Shown: in pieces, positions 13,829 through 26,001 of the stretch
How positions within the stretch are numbered: position 1 is the stretch's first letter
Layout: the number at the start of each line of letters is the position of its first letter
Assembly: GCA_026261815.1 (NCBI GenBank)
Contig: JAMPIT010000435.1
Location: 1,549,033 to 1,613,032, forward strand
DNA: 64,000 nt
Direction of reading: 5' to 3'
Origin: Monarcha castaneiventris obscurior
Lineage: Eukaryota; Chordata; Aves; Passeriformes; Monarchidae
Position numbers and translations under genes: made by a program
The notes under the pieces: model-generated
Seen by the model: only the letters and a program-made list of their open reading frames with translations
The model's database searches: none
What the model was told of the DNA's origin: nothing

Positions 13829-14455
13829 TGTCTCGGTTTTGGAGACAAAACTTCAGGAGGAAACACTCCGGAGTGAGTGTCTCCTCCGAAGGGAAAAGGG
13901 TCTCCCCTTTTCCTCTACCAATAAGACAAGTGGGTCACAAGAAGTGGAAGTGGAAAAAAACAAAACAAACAGTTTATTAACACAAAACTAAACAGGGTAG
14001 AACAGGGAAAAACAAAACAAAACCTCAAAATACAACAGATTTCCAGAGAGGGAACAAATACCCAGGGCTTGGGCCACCTTGTGGGCCCACCGGGGCCACC
14101 CACAGGCCCCCCGGACTGGCGAGGGGGGAAGGGAGGTAGTGAGGCATGGGAAAGGGAAAAGAACAAGAAAAAAACCCAATAGAACCTTTTCCCGGCTACC
14201 TGGAACACAAAAGAAACCGAAAAAAACCAGCACAGCACTCCCGGCGCACTCCTCCCCAAGCCCTCAGAGCCCTGGGTGGCCCCGCCCCCCAGACCCATCC
14301 TAAAGGCACAGCGTCCTTGGGCATTGAGCGGATGGTTAAGGAATAAAGCAGCTTCATAACATCACCCCAGGACAAAGGCACAGAAGGGCACAGGATTCAT
14401 GTTTGGCATAGAGCAGGCGATAGGGGATACAGCATCATTAAGTCACCCTAAGACA
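13829..14455 (-). mobile_element. ERVL-type solo LTR, 627 bp
   Basis: The block is bounded by TGTCTCGG (13829) and TAAGACA (14455). Both ends match the LTR at 26002-26636, so the boundaries are supported by two copies. Read on the minus strand it starts TGTCTTAGGGTGAC and carries AATAAA (plus-strand TTTATT at 13973-13978). The flanks CATAT and GAATG do not match, so the 5-bp duplication has decayed or one end was rearranged. The 127-codon minus and 74-codon plus frames inside are LTR noise. Confidence 0.75.
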
Positions 14456-16389
14456 GAATGTTATAGGATAAAAGCTTATATTGTTTACAAGCTATTTCAG
14501 CTTAGGAACAATTATTAAGATAAACTGTTAGGGAAAGTTTCTACACTTCCCTACTGAGGAGGACCAATTAATAACTTGGTCATTCAAACACATAGCACTG
14601 GAAACAGAGCAAAGTGAAATCTCAGCTTACAGGATCTATCTTTATGTTATAACGCTGCTTTTATCATGTAAGAAATTTCTGGGGGATAATAATGTCCAGA
14701 GGAAAAAAGTGTACAGGGTACATGAAAATGATTGAAGTATTACTTTTTTTTTTTTTTCTGACTGCAGACTAGCTTTCGGAGTGGCTGAAATCAAGGGTTT
14801 AACTTTTGAATTATTGCTCAAGTTAAACGGGAAGATTTTCATCAGTGGAGTTGGGGGTGGAGGGCTCTGTATGGAAACTATTGAGTCTGAGTGTGTTAGA
14901 ATATTTTCTCTTTAAGAATGAATATTACTGTTTCTTCCACAGCAGTGCATAGTGCTTGCAGAAAACAGAAGTTGACACTTTTTGAGTCTTTCTTTTAGTA
15001 CATCAGATATAATGCAGACTCCTGTGCACAGTAGTTTGTGACTCTTCCAAGACAGCTCCATCTGATTTTACCAACAATCTTTTTTTCTCATCAGGACGAA
15101 AATGGGATACAACAAGCAAATCACTTTAAAAAATCCAGCTGATGATTGTTGTCTTAGCCAACAATAAATTATCGTTCATCCAAAGCTTAAGAACCAGTGA
15201 GTAATTTGATACGATCTTCAGAATACAATAGGGATGTAAAGTGTGAAAGATGATATACTGTATGAAACATTATTTTTGTATGGAACATGAATGCATTTTG
15301 AGTATTTGTCACAACTTGGGTTTGGCTGCAAATTCTTATTGTTTCATCAGGTTTGTCCCATGCAATGGTTCACAAACAGACTAGTTGATACTAAGCAGTG
15401 CAAGGCAAGTGAGAGGTACAGGTTGCCTGAAGTGGCACTTTAAAACCAGTTTACTGCACAGAAATACTGAGTCAAAGAAAAAAGGCTGAGACATAAAATA
15501 ACAAAGAAAACACAGGATAAACCTTAAAATTGCCGGTTCCTCATTGTGTTTCATATTTTACAGGTGTTCTGCGTTAGTGGGAATTGTCAACCACCCAGTT
15601 TCAGTACTAGGGCATGTCCATATTTCCCATATCTATAAAGTGATGACTCTGTATCATAGATGTTTATCTCATATATAAAAATACATACATACATATATAT
15701 ATATTTATATATATATACACAAGAAATGTTTTTTACCTACTTATGAGATTTGCAAGGAAAAATTATCCAGAGCTGCATGCACTCTGACTGAGATTTTTTT
15801 CAAACCTCTTATTCATATAATAATCATTCTCCTAAGAAGTGATTTGTCTGATTAAAGATCACTTCTGTCACAAGTTTATGTTCCACTTGAGCTTTCAGAG
15901 TTTCAGTCAAGCACTTGAAAACTCATAGATTATGGCTTTGAGCGCCAGTAAGGAAACAAGTAATACCATCATTAAATCTCAGTATTTGGTTGCCTCTCGT
16001 CAATAAGCAGTATTTTAGTCCCTCATTTAAATTAGCCACTTAAAAAGATACTACCTCTCCTACAGCTCCTGCTAAGGGCATGAACATTCAAAAGAGAGTA
16101 TGCTTTAAATATCTCATTCTGTAAGTGGTCATTAGCAATAATCACTGAAAGATTATTGATTTCTTTGCAGTCAGGAAAAGTAGAGTGCTGTATAGTGACA
16201 AGTGGCTTTCAACAGTGGAATTGTGTATAATTTGATGTTTGAGAGTGACTATATAGTTGCATCTTAGACATCTTATGCATGGTTTTGTATGGAAGACTGA
16301 GTACACAGGACTGAGTTGGAAACTGATACCTGTTTGAAAGACCAGAGGTGCCAAACTCCTATCATGACAAAGGCCTTGGGTATTTTGAG
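14456..16389. other. AT-rich DNA, no gene seen
   Basis: No gene is supported. A TATA/ATAC microsatellite lies at 15671-15720. Confidence 0.45.
15671..15720. repeat. (TA)n / (TACA)n microsatellite
   Basis: Runs of TACATACATACA followed by TATATATATATTTATATATATA. It is a simple repeat. Confidence 0.85.
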
Positions 16390-16485
16390 CAACCTGGTCT
16401 AGTGAAGACTATCCCTGACCATTGCAGGTAGGGTTGGAACTAGATGATCTTTAAGGTCTCTTCCAACCCAAACCATTCTATCACT
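16390..16485 (+). mobile_element. CR1 LINE 3' fragment
   Basis: Plus-strand text 'gttggaactagatgatcttt' and 'aaggtctcttccaacccaaa', ending CCATTCTATCAC, is the sense-orientation CR1 3' terminus. It is heavily 5'-truncated. Confidence 0.85.
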
Positions 16486-16486
16486 C

Positions 16487-18230
16487 CTGAGGAAGCACAG
16501 AAAAGGGAAAACTTCTTCAGTAATCTCCCAGCAGCCAACTAATATAATCTCCACGAATTTGATGGTTCAGATGTGTTTTCTGACATGTTTAGAAAGTGTT
16601 GAATGGACATCTATGCCAGTACTCTGTTGGTCTGTTGAACAGTTGTCATAGCCCCCAGTGGGACATCATGATTTTTAGACCAGTACTGGGTTATCCATAT
16701 TTCTTACTAATAGCTGTTTTCTGCTTCACCTCCCCTTTCTCTCTAGAAAAGCCACACTGTCAGTTAAAGGCACTTAAAGAAGTTGTGTGTTGAGTCAAAG
16801 AAATATGACTGAACACAAGTGGCATTTGCCAGTAGTAGGAAAGTATTCAATTTGTTTGGACCTAACTCTTCTGACTGCTGATACTGATAGAACTTAATCA
16901 TCCCCCATTTACTGCTTCAAACTCAAATGAATCATAACCAAAGACACAGAGGAGCAACTCTCAGATGGGAAGGCAGCTAGAGGAAAGCAAATGCGAAGGA
17001 AATATCCAAGAGTGGACTGTTTTATTTCACAAAACAAACACACTGAGATGTTTCTCAAAGTACATATGGACCCACACTCTGATGAGAACATGCTATTATG
17101 TAGCTCTGGGATAAAAGGGTATCTGTTAAGCCTAACTCTGTGGGTGCAATATTTCTTCTGCAGCTAAAACCATTATAGTCTTGTTATACAGATCTAGCCA
17201 AGTCCATCTGAATATGAAACATATTTAAAAATTGAGCTTCTAGGCAAAGGAGCTCTGCTTAAATTAGCTATTTGCTAGAAGAAATAGCTAAGGGTGATGG
17301 AAAAAAAATGGAAATCTGTATTAAATTTCTCTTTTTCTGATTTTTTTGGTCCTTTTCTGGTTTTAGTTCCGAATTCCAACCAGGCAGGTGAGATAGAAAT
17401 AAGACATTGCTTGATGCTTGAATTGTGTGTCTGACAGTTCTATTTAAAGTCTCCAGGGCATGTTCTTACACCATGACATCACATCACATCCCATCTGGTA
17501 GGTAGAAACAGTACTTCAGTTCCTCACAAGTGTTTCTGGAGAAGGATAAATAGTGTATAGCAAGTGCTTTGATAGCCTCAAGAAGCTGCTGTGTAAGTGC
17601 AAAAAAACCTCAGCTGAAATATTTTTCTAGACAAAATTCTACTTCCTTGTGCATTGAAATCAGTTTCTAATTTGTAAATATTTATATTTTTTCTTCTTCT
17701 TTTTTGTTTTTTTCTGGGCCTGGATTATTATCTTTTTACCCTGATAAAAAATTATGAATAACTCTACAGTTCAATTTCTTGTGTTTATTGCATTTTTCTT
17801 GTGGACATGATAGTGAAAATAGAAGCTTTTGATTTTGGGGTTTCAATTAGTCGGACCACATTAGGAATTTTTAAAGTTGAGGCAAGCATTTTGTTATCCT
17901 TGCCTATGTATAAATACTTTCTTTAACTAAAAATGACTACACTAGCCTTTAGTCTTCAAGGGATTTTCAGTGTCTGCAACCCAAAACCTATATATCTTTG
18001 TTGGATCAGAATTTTATGATGTATAAAACTTCATGACATGTCAGGAACAAGATGACAGTACTTAAGGAGGTGAAGCATCAATTGTTGCTTTAGAGAGAAA
18101 ATCAAATTCTTTTTGCAGGAAAACTCTTCCAAATGTTGGTCTTTGCAATATCAGGCAATTGTCAGTGCCATGATCCTGATTTAGGCCATTGTCTCAGAAA
18201 AGTCAACAGATAAAATTTAGCTCTTCATTT
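16487..18230. other. AT-rich DNA, no gene seen
   Basis: No recognisable gene, RNA or large repeat. Short frames at 16596-16793 and 16909-17091 have no family signature. Confidence 0.45.
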
Positions 18231-18870
18231 TGTTAGCGCAGAAACACATAATCACGGGATGATTATATGCAGGTGCTTTTATTAAAGAGCTCTGGGAATC
18301 AGGGGTACAGACCCAAATCTGACTCTGACATGGATTCGGGATGGATACATTTTTATACTCTTTCCTTACATAACTGTTGTGTAATCATATGTTAATCATC
18401 AACTTGATATTGTTCTATTGTGTATATTGTTTCCACCCAAGCATGGGTTTAAGCCCCCCTCCCCACAACGTCCCTCATGATTGTTGTCCCTTCCCCATGA
18501 TTCTTGTAATAATTGAATGATTATTTACTAAGCAATCATCACACTTAACTTCGTCATCTACCGTACAAGTGGGTACACCAGGTACAGGTTAACATGATTT
18601 TAGCAAAGACAATGCTCACTCCCGTTCCCAAGACCTATCTTAACTACCATGATTTTAGAAACATTTTAACCCTATGCTATCAATTTCATTGACATGCCTA
18701 ACCTTAATAGAAAAAAGCCCCTCATTTCTATTATTTAAAAAAAAAAAAATAGTTTTGTGGTGGAGTTCTAGTCACCAAAGTGTTGTAGAAGACGTAAGAT
18801 GGTGCATGGGTCCGGAACCCATTTTGCCTGGTGGTTCTGCTCAGCAGCTTCCGATAATGATTTGCCATTA
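18231..18870 (-). mobile_element. LTR-like block, right boundary uncertain
   Basis: It starts TGTTAGCGCAG at 18231. On the minus strand a TATA element (plus TTTTTATAC near 18351) is followed about 70 bp later by AATAAA (plus TTTATT, 18278-18283) and then a CA end. This is the normal U3-R-U5 order of an LTR in minus orientation. I found no clear target duplication, so the far end (between about 18480 and 18870) is a guess. Confidence 0.5.
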
Positions 18871-18874
18871 AGCA

Positions 18875-20448
18875 GAATGAGTTCTTATGTAGAGTGGACA
18901 AAAGGAAGGTAATTTGAACACTTAAAATTCACAGATGGCCCTAGCTGAATCAAACTTAGCAGCTGTTGTAGGTGGGAATTTGGCCCATGTATTGAAAACA
19001 GATAAATCTGGGAAGATATCATAACTTATAACTTAGTATTTTGCTGTATACTTCATCTCCTGTATTCTTCTCAGTACTTATCAGTGAGTGCTAGTGTAAA
19101 TTTAAATGCCCTTTTGAAGAATAGTTGCAGTGAGTAAAAGCACTGAGAAGAAGATACCAGTAAGTGCTTCAACAAGCAATCACACTCATTATGTTCTCAG
19201 CCTCTGGAGGAGATAAGATTGGATTCTTGCTTGAATGGAAAGGCCGAAAAAGCTGCAATTGGATAGCTGGCTTCGGGAAAGAGTGGAAGGATGAAGGTCT
19301 CTAGGATGGACTAGCTCTCTAGTCATATAGCCATGAGTAATGCAGTCCAACATTTGTAGCCCTTAGGTAAGAAACTACCTCACTTAAAACTTCTAAAGAA
19401 CGTGTAAATAGAATGTCCTTTTACAAAACAATCAAGTTGTTATAGCAGCTTGGACTTTATCAACACAAAAATTATTGTTTGTTAAACAATACCCTATTGA
19501 ATCAGGAGAAATATAAATTGTAATTTGGTTTAAAGTATGTAACTAATGAAACATGCTCCCTTTTGGATGCAAAGCACACCAGTTTTATTTCTCACTGTAG
19601 GGCTGCTAGTAAAGATCATTATCCCACTTCTTTCTGTGTGGACGAGAGAAGCTATTACAGTTGTGGTCAACTCAAGCTGATCAGATTTCGGAGTGAAAAG
19701 ACTGTGCTTATTCCTGCCTGGCTGAGAGATTTAAAAGTTTGACTTCTGGGTTCTTTCCTCCAGTTTTGTTTTTAGGTAAAAATTCTTTCTATGATAAATC
19801 AACTAGTGATACTAGACATATAGATAAACAATGCTAATTTAAAATTGCCTGTAGTCTACCCATAAATCACACTATGGGAAATCATAAAAAAATTTTTGGT
19901 AGGAACTCAGGTTTCTCCTGGAGGAAAAATGCTCCCAGCTGCTTTGCTTCTGTCCAGCAGAAGCAACCGCATTCAGGAATTGTCACCCAGAGCTATGCAT
20001 CCACCTGAAAGCTGGTATGTGCAAGTTGAAGCTCTTAAAGTCAGACATGTGATGTTGATATAAATTCATACAACATGCTACGTGGAATACATTAAAATGG
20101 ACCATAGCAAAGAAAATGAACCAATAGACTTGCTTCTATGTGAGCTTCTAAGAGCTGCAATGCTGATATAAGTTTATTATGTCCATGTAGCTTTTTCCTC
20201 TTAAAAAGGGATTAAATTTCCTGTTCACACTGCATAAAGATAGAATAAGAGCCTGATGCTTGGTTAGTCAGAAGGGGGACAGATTTTCCAAAAGAAAGCA
20301 AATGTGTCTGAGTCATCACTTCTGAGAGCAGAAGGACAAGTGAAGCAGAAGCAAAGGATAAAGCAAAGAATAATGTGTAAGACTAATGGAGACCATTGCT
20401 ATGTTTCATTTCCATGATCTTGCCTCTTCAGCAGAAGTTTAAAAAGTT
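18875..20448. other. AT-rich DNA, no gene seen
   Basis: Unique-looking sequence up to the provirus at 20455. Nothing is supported. Confidence 0.45.
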
Positions 20449-20454
20449 GCTAAT

Positions 20455-20815
20455 TGTCGCAGCTGCCGGCTGGAGAGTAAGAAAGACTCAGAGACTCGCA
20501 GTCCAGCGAATAGATGGAATTATTTAATTAATAAAGGACGGGTTTTTATGCATTTAGTTCTCTTACTGTCTACCTAAATGGCAAGAGGTTATTGGACCTC
20601 TTGCTAACTACCTACCAGAGTGATTGGTCAGTTCTCACATCGTTCATTCTCCTAGTCGAAATCATAACAATTCTATCTGCAGGTGCAAGATAGCAAACTC
20701 GGTTTACAGAAACCTTATCATATTTTGCATAGTTCAGCGTGAGAAAGACAGAGCTTTCACGAACTACTGCAGAAAGCTGGAGAAATCCTCTGCTGAGGCT
20801 TCCTCAGCATCCATA
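20455..20815 (-). repeat. 3' LTR of the 20.4-25.2 kb provirus
   Basis: 361 bp, from TGTCGCAG to CAGCATCCATA in plus-strand reading. Read as virus (minus) it begins TATGGATGC rather than the usual TG. The end is fixed by the exact GCTAAT duplication and by the purine tract next to it. Confidence 0.9.
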
Positions 20816-20829
20816 ATTCCCCCTTTTTT
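20816..20829 (-). other. Polypurine tract
   Basis: On the minus strand AAAAAAGGGGGAAT lies immediately upstream of the 3' LTR. This is the expected place and composition of the plus-strand DNA primer. Confidence 0.85.
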
Positions 20830-21109
20830 ATTTTGTAAGATCAAAAAGGTAGCGTTTGTAATCCTTGCGGGATCCCTTGCAGCAAGGAGAACAAACACAG
20901 CAAAAAAAGGGGTCCGTTTGGTAGTGGCCAGTTACCAAAGAGGAACTGAATCAGATGCTGATGTAAAGCAGGCAGAGAAACTCTCCAGCAGTGTCCTAGG
21001 GAACACATCTAACAAATTCAATTCTACATTAGCTATTACAATTCTATAATTGCCTTAAGGGCTTTAACATGCTGATTCCATAGTGTTCTGACTCCATAAC
21101 AAAGGAAAC

Positions 21110-22240
21110 TTAAAATTCAGTCTCTGCTTGTAGAAGGACCATCCAACTGATGGTCGACATCCTGGTCATCATCAGGAGGATCACTTGGAGATCTGCATTC
21201 TGGAGATCCTTCGGAGGTTGCCTGTTCTGCTTCTGATGCCGCAGGTCAGGGCGAACGCATCTCGCAGGCAGCCATCGTACCCCAGTATCTGTGGAAACGC
21301 AAGCATACCCACGACCCCAAGCCATAAGCTCACATGGACCCTCCCACTTGTTAGTGAGCAGGTTCCGTACCCAGACTTTGGCTCGAGGTAGGTGTGTCTC
21401 GCCTGAAGACTGCAACAGAAGGAAATGGCTCAAAATGACAGGATTGTCTGAATTTGGTGGCACTGTAAGATGATTAGTTGTATATAGAGCTTTTTAATTG
21501 GCTCTGTGGTATACAGAAGAAGGCATGCCTAAGACCGCAAAAGCCAGCCTCCAATGAGCAATGACATCGCGGCCCTTTTCCCCAGTATGAGCATGCACCC
21601 ACATAGCTGAGCAGAAAGTGTCAATAGACATGTGCACATACTTGAACCTACCTGATTCAGTGATGTGCGTTACATTCGTTTAAGCTGCAAGGCTTTTAGG
21701 CCTCTGGGGTTTACTCCCACTGGTAGAGGTACAGCAGGCCCATGACAGTCAGCGCAAGCGCTGACAAGGTCACGAACCTCAATTATCATTAAATGAAACT
21801 GTTTTGCAGTGTATATGCCTTGGCTTGTACAATTTTGTCAAGCTGAGGTGCTACCCATGCAGGGTTAACTAGCCTGTCAGCCCTGGCATTGCCTTTTGTT
21901 ATAGAACCTGGTAAATTGGTGTGACTTCTTAAATTGCACGCCACAAAATTTTCTATAGTAAAAACAGAGCCACATTATTGACTTCTTTTAGAAGTGAATA
22001 ATCCAAACATTGAATTATATCTGCTACGTAAGCAGAATTAGTGACCAAATTCAAAGCTATCAGTGGAGGAATCCACTTGATACACCTGACAAGCAGAAAC
22101 ATCCTGTTGAACCTCTTCCAATGCTCGTCGCGCTTCAGGAGCCCATTTCCGAGGTGAATTCAACTCAGGGTCCCCCTTTTAAAATACTGAAGCAAGGAAA
22201 GTTTGATCATGGGTAGTCAACTGAATCCCCTTACAGGATC
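21110..22240 (-). pseudogene. pol: Decayed pol remnant: RT connection, RNase H, integrase
   Basis: Translating the minus strand in pieces gives recognisable class II pol fragments in the right order but in changing frames with stops. An RT-connection-like piece (SPRKWAPEARRALEEVQ) lies near 22120-22180. An RNase H piece (SAYVADIIQ... LKEVNN) lies near 22000. A second RNase H piece (SITKGNARADRLVNPAW) lies near 21860-21910, and an integrase zinc-domain CADCHG piece near 21740. The best preserved part is the open frame 21110-21463, with AKVWVRNLLTNKWEGP and YACVSTDTGVRWLPAR of the integrase C-terminal domain. Protease and the RT fingers/palm are absent, so a deletion joins the end of capsid to the middle of pol near 22240-22430. 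Confidence 0.75.
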
Positions 22241-22424
22241 GACATTATTTCCTGGAGGCACAGTAAAACATTCAGGTTAATCATTAGAATGCAAAGGAAT
22301 CACAAGAACAATCCTTCAAATCAGATCAGGATTTCCCACCCTGTTGGGATCACGGTGGGTGAGGGCATGCCAGGCTGCAATGTCCTCATACAGCTATCAC
22401 TGTATTAACTTATCCTGGACTGGG

Positions 22425-24287
22425 TCACGGGACTGCAGCCCCGGACCCCACCTTAGAACAGGCTTCGACCATGTCTGCCAATGTAGGGTCCCCCGGCAAA
22501 GCATCTATGATCCTTCTGCACTCCTCATTGGCATTATTCCTTGCTAATTGCTTGCATAATGCCTGTCTTAGCACCTCATTTTCTACCTGTTTCTCAAGTG
22601 CCCCGGCTATTTTTTCGACAAAGGACAGAAAATTTTCTGTCTGCCCCTGAGATATTTTCACATATCGTGTTTTTGGGGCAGCCATGTCTATACTTTTGAC
22701 TATGGCTCCCATTCCCACCTTCTGAGCCTGTTCAAGGATCAGAGGATGCCAGGTAGCTTGGAGATCAGGATTGAAAAATTGATTAGTTCCCATAAGAACA
22801 TCCACCCCAACTGCATATCTGTGGTCATCCTGAGGCAAGTGCGTATTCTCTGCTGCGACCCTTTCAGCCATCTTTCTCCAGTTGCTCTCAAAAACTGTAA
22901 ATTGCACAGGCTGAAACAACACCTGGCCTAGATGCTTAATGTCAAATGGAGCAAGTAAGTCAGTATTCATCACTCTGATAATTTGCATGACTTCAGGAGA
23001 GCCCAGCCCGTATTGTGCTAGTCTGGACTGCAAGTCCTGGACCACATTCCAGGCTATGACAGCGTGCCTGTCAACCTGCCCCGTATTCGGGACAGCCTTA
23101 AAGACAGGATAGGCTTGGATATCCCCCTGTGAAGTCCCACTATCATCGTAATCCACCGACAGACCTTCCTGAGGTCCTGTACTGACCCCCTGACCTCGCA
23201 CATCTACCCTTGGCTCTTTGGGTACCCCTATCTTCTCTATCAGATCCCAGTCCCCTTCTTCTAGGGCTCGGAGTTTGACATCCTCCCAAAAGCGTCTCGG
23301 GTTTCTCGGGCGTACGGTCACCTGGCATGCCGGGAGCGTCCAGGAGCGATTCAGACGCACCGGCTGCCGTGCTGCCTTAGTGTCCTGCCGTGAAGCAGAT
23401 GTGTCTCCCGGCGGCTCCAATGCAGATGAGCTGGATGCTGGCACCGCACCAGAGGACGGCGTGAGGCAGGCGGAGGCTTGCGTGGGCACCGCTGCCAGCG
23501 GCACTGCTCCTTGTGATGGCACAGCAGCCTGTGTGCTCGGGACTGCAGGCGCAGCTGACGCCACAGCCTGCGTGATGGGCGCCCCTGAGGGAGCGAGCGA
23601 GGCGGGGGCGGTCCCGGGGGGGGGGGTGGGGTCAGCCATCGCAGCCGGAGCCGCCGACACCGCTGGCACCGTGAATGGCGTGGCCGGCGCCATCGGTGTA
23701 GCTTGTGGCAGCGCAGTTTGCGCGGTGAATGGCGCGGCCGACGGTGATTGCATAACTTGCGGCAGCGCAGTTTGTGCAGTGAATGGCGTGGCCGACGGGG
23801 ATTGCGTAGCTTGCGCAACCTTCTCCGTCGGAGCCACCGGGGCAGGCACCGAAGCCGCCGGGGCGGGCGCCGGGGCAGCCCCTTGTGGGGCAGCCAGTTG
23901 TGAAAGAAGGCCTATCGCTTCCCGTAGCACCGACAGCTGCTGCGCTGAAAGACCCGGTTCCGCCGCTCGCTGCAGGAGCCCTGTGTGCGTTTGCGGCAGA
24001 GGGTAGCCGGAGGCAGGCAGGGCAGACGGGGCCACGGGGATACAGCCGAACGCCGGAAAGGCGAGGGGCTGTGGTGAGACACCCATGTCCGAAAACTGAT
24101 TCTGTGGAAGCAGTGGCGGAACAGCTGCCCCCAATGGAAGCGGAGCTGTCGGGAGCACTTGCAGCAGTGCGGGGGCTGTAGGGACCACAGTCTGTGTCGT
24201 GGAGGGGGGAGAAAACCCCGGAGCAAAAGGCGGGGGACGCCCCGCGAACCCCTCCTGCCCTGCGGGTGCCGCAGGGGGTATTGTCAT
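22425..24287 (-). pseudogene. gag: Gag, long downstream part (P/A-rich linker and capsid), 620 codons
   Basis: This is in the same frame as the matrix part at 24348-24725 and separated from it only by one TAG, so the whole was one gag reading frame of about 766 codons. The first half is very rich in Pro and Ala. It holds about three tandem units built on SPSATPFTAQTALPQ (near 23700-23830), which may be a spacer region. The second half is a capsid. It runs through ACQVTVRPRNPRRFWEDVKL, then the Pro/Gly-poor helical N-domain, to a major homology region (QGQTENFLSFVEKI) followed by the helical C-domain. It stops at a TGA (22425) just where nucleocapsid would begin, and no zinc knuckle is present. 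The frame is otherwise free of stops over 620 codons. Confidence 0.85.
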
Positions 24288-24347
24288 CTCTCGCGGCAGC
24301 GGGGAGAGCGGTGGAGATGGCGGTGGAAAGCCGGCACTGACACCACT

Positions 24348-24725
24348 CTAAGCCTGTACACTGGCAAAGGACCCGGGTGACCCTTGGGAGGCTGCAGCAG
24401 CCTGAGAACTCTCCGAGCCGGACAGCGTCTCGCTGTCGTCATTGGACTGCATTCGTAGTAACACATCGTACAAAAAACGCCAAACGCAAAGCAAATCGAC
24501 TACATCGTCTGTCCCATACACGTGCTCAAAGTCCAATCTGTCCCGGAGCAACCGCCAGGCTTCCAGATTAAAAACGTCACCGGGAGCCTGCGGCTTAAAG
24601 CCATGGTTCGCAGCCCAGACTAATATAGAGCGCAGATCCTCATCGGACACATCCTCCTCTATTAAATTCAACACAGCCCTCCAGGCATGAAAAGCCATGC
24701 TCTCTGTGGAGCCCAAATTCCCCAT
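24348..24725 (-). pseudogene. gag: Gag, matrix part, 125 codons, ends at in-frame TAG
   Basis: It starts MGNLGSTES, so glycine follows the initiator methionine. This is a classic N-myristoylation signal for membrane targeting of Gag. The body is a compact helical matrix-like domain of about 95 residues, followed by a Ser-rich acidic tail. A TAG at 24348-24350 ends the frame, but the same frame continues into the capsid part. Either the stop inactivated gag, or it was read through in the way some retroviruses read through a stop between gag and pol. The first explanation is simpler. Confidence 0.85.
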
Positions 24726-24859
24726 CGTCCCGGCCTTTCAGAAAGCCTAGGTCTCGGGAGCAAAACTCAGTCCCCACAGCCTCGGGGGGAGGGGAAGGGA
24801 AAGGTATTTACCTCCCCAAAGCAAGGCGCTCTCAGAGCCGTGCAAGGGCGCTTCCGCAG

Positions 24860-24877
24860 TACATGTCGGGGTCACCA
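24860..24877 (-). other. Primer binding site, tRNA-Trp type
   Basis: Two bases after the 5' LTR the minus strand reads TGGTGACCCCGACATG. From general knowledge of vertebrate tRNA-Trp, whose 3' end gives TGGTGACCCCGACGTG as the complement, this is a match with one difference. tRNA-Trp is the primer used by alpharetroviruses. Confidence 0.85.
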
Positions 24878-24879
24878 GG

Positions 24880-25246
24880 TGTCACAGCTGCTGGCCGGAG
24901 AGTAAGAAAGACTCAGAGACTCGCAGTCCAGCGAATAGATGGAATTATTTAATTAATAAAGAACGGGTTTTTATGCGTTTAGTTCTCTTACTGTCTACCT
25001 AAATGGCAAGAGGTTATTGGACCTCTTGCTAACTACCTACCAGAGTGATTGATCAGTTCTCACATTGTTCATTTTCCTAGTCAAGATCATAACAATTCTA
25101 ATTCTATCTGCAGGTGCAAGATAGCAAACTCGGTTTACAGAAACCTTATCATATTTTGCATGGTTCAGCATGAGAAAGACAGAGCTTTCACGAACTACTG
25201 CAGAGAGCTGAAGAAATCCTCTGCTGAGGCTTTTTCAGCATCCATA
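24880..25246 (-). repeat. 5' LTR of the 20.4-25.2 kb provirus
   Basis: 367 bp. It aligns end to end with 20455-20815 and carries an extra 6 bp (a second TTCTAA copy near 25095). As the minus-strand 5' LTR it would hold the promoter. A CATAAAAACC TATA-like box lies near 24968-24977. Confidence 0.9.
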
Positions 25247-25252
25247 GCTAAT

Positions 25253-25941
25253 GAAATTTTTAGTTGGTTCAAACTTTTAAGAAGAAGGAAATCCAAATCC
25301 ATAGTTATGCTAACAAACTTCTTATACCCCATAGGCTCTAAGGTGATTGAGATGGGAGTAACCTTTGGTCTGCTTTTGACCACTTATCTTAGATGTTACA
25401 AATTAGAATATCCTTGCTCATGGATTTTTTTAATATACTGTGCTAGAAATAGAATATAATCATGAAGACATTAGTTGTTTCCCTGATATATGCAACTCAG
25501 ATGCAGACACATACAATTTTTTTAAAAGGATTCAACAAAATCAAGAATTGAGAATGGTTTCTAGACCATTTCTAGGTATTATTTTGGATAGATAACATTT
25601 TCTTGAACTTAATCTCAAACTTTGGTTTCCAGTTGTACAGGAGGTATAAAAATTTTGTCTTTCTAGCTTTTCTTTTATTTTGGGGTTTATTTCCTAGTCA
25701 GAAATTAAGTTATTTTCAAAATGTAATTTTTTTGAAGTTTCAAGAGTCTACACTAACAGCATAAAAGTAGTATGAATTAAAATTCAGCACTAACTCACAG
25801 AGCACTGAATTACATAACATGCTCATAAAGACATTAATTGAAAAGTGTTTTTTCCAAATAATTTCTCTGAACTCTAGCACCACATGTATCACAAGCAGCA
25901 GGCTTGTTAGATTTGAATGACAGTACCTTTGCTGGAGAAAG
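25253..25941. other. AT-rich DNA, no gene seen
   Basis: Flanking DNA between the provirus and the tandem-repeat array. No gene is supported. Confidence 0.45.
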
Positions 25942-26001
25942 GGAAACACCTAGTCCTACTGTTGGTGCTGCAGATGATCATCTGACCAGGGGAGGTAAAG
26001 G

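Larger units (their letters stand above)
20455..25246 (-). mobile_element. Internally deleted class II provirus (4.8 kb)
   Basis: Two LTRs (20455-20815 and 24880-25246) flank gag and a remnant of pol, all on the minus strand. The element is bounded by the exact 6-bp direct repeat GCTAAT at 20449-20454 and 25247-25252. The LTRs differ at about 16 of 361 aligned positions plus a 6-bp insertion in the right copy (about 4.4%), so it is clearly older than the provirus at 47453. Nucleocapsid, protease, most of reverse transcriptase and env are missing. It could only have moved with help from a relative. Confidence 0.92.

Noticed and set aside
20624..21049. 141-codon plus-strand frame
   Set aside because: Runs from LTR into the 3' end of the provirus, and a near copy at 25049 starts in the other LTR. 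It is a by-product of the LTR.
23218..24006. 262-codon plus-strand open frame
   Set aside because: It lies antisense to the P/A-rich gag region. GC-rich repeats create a shadow frame of Gly/Ala repeats with no domain.
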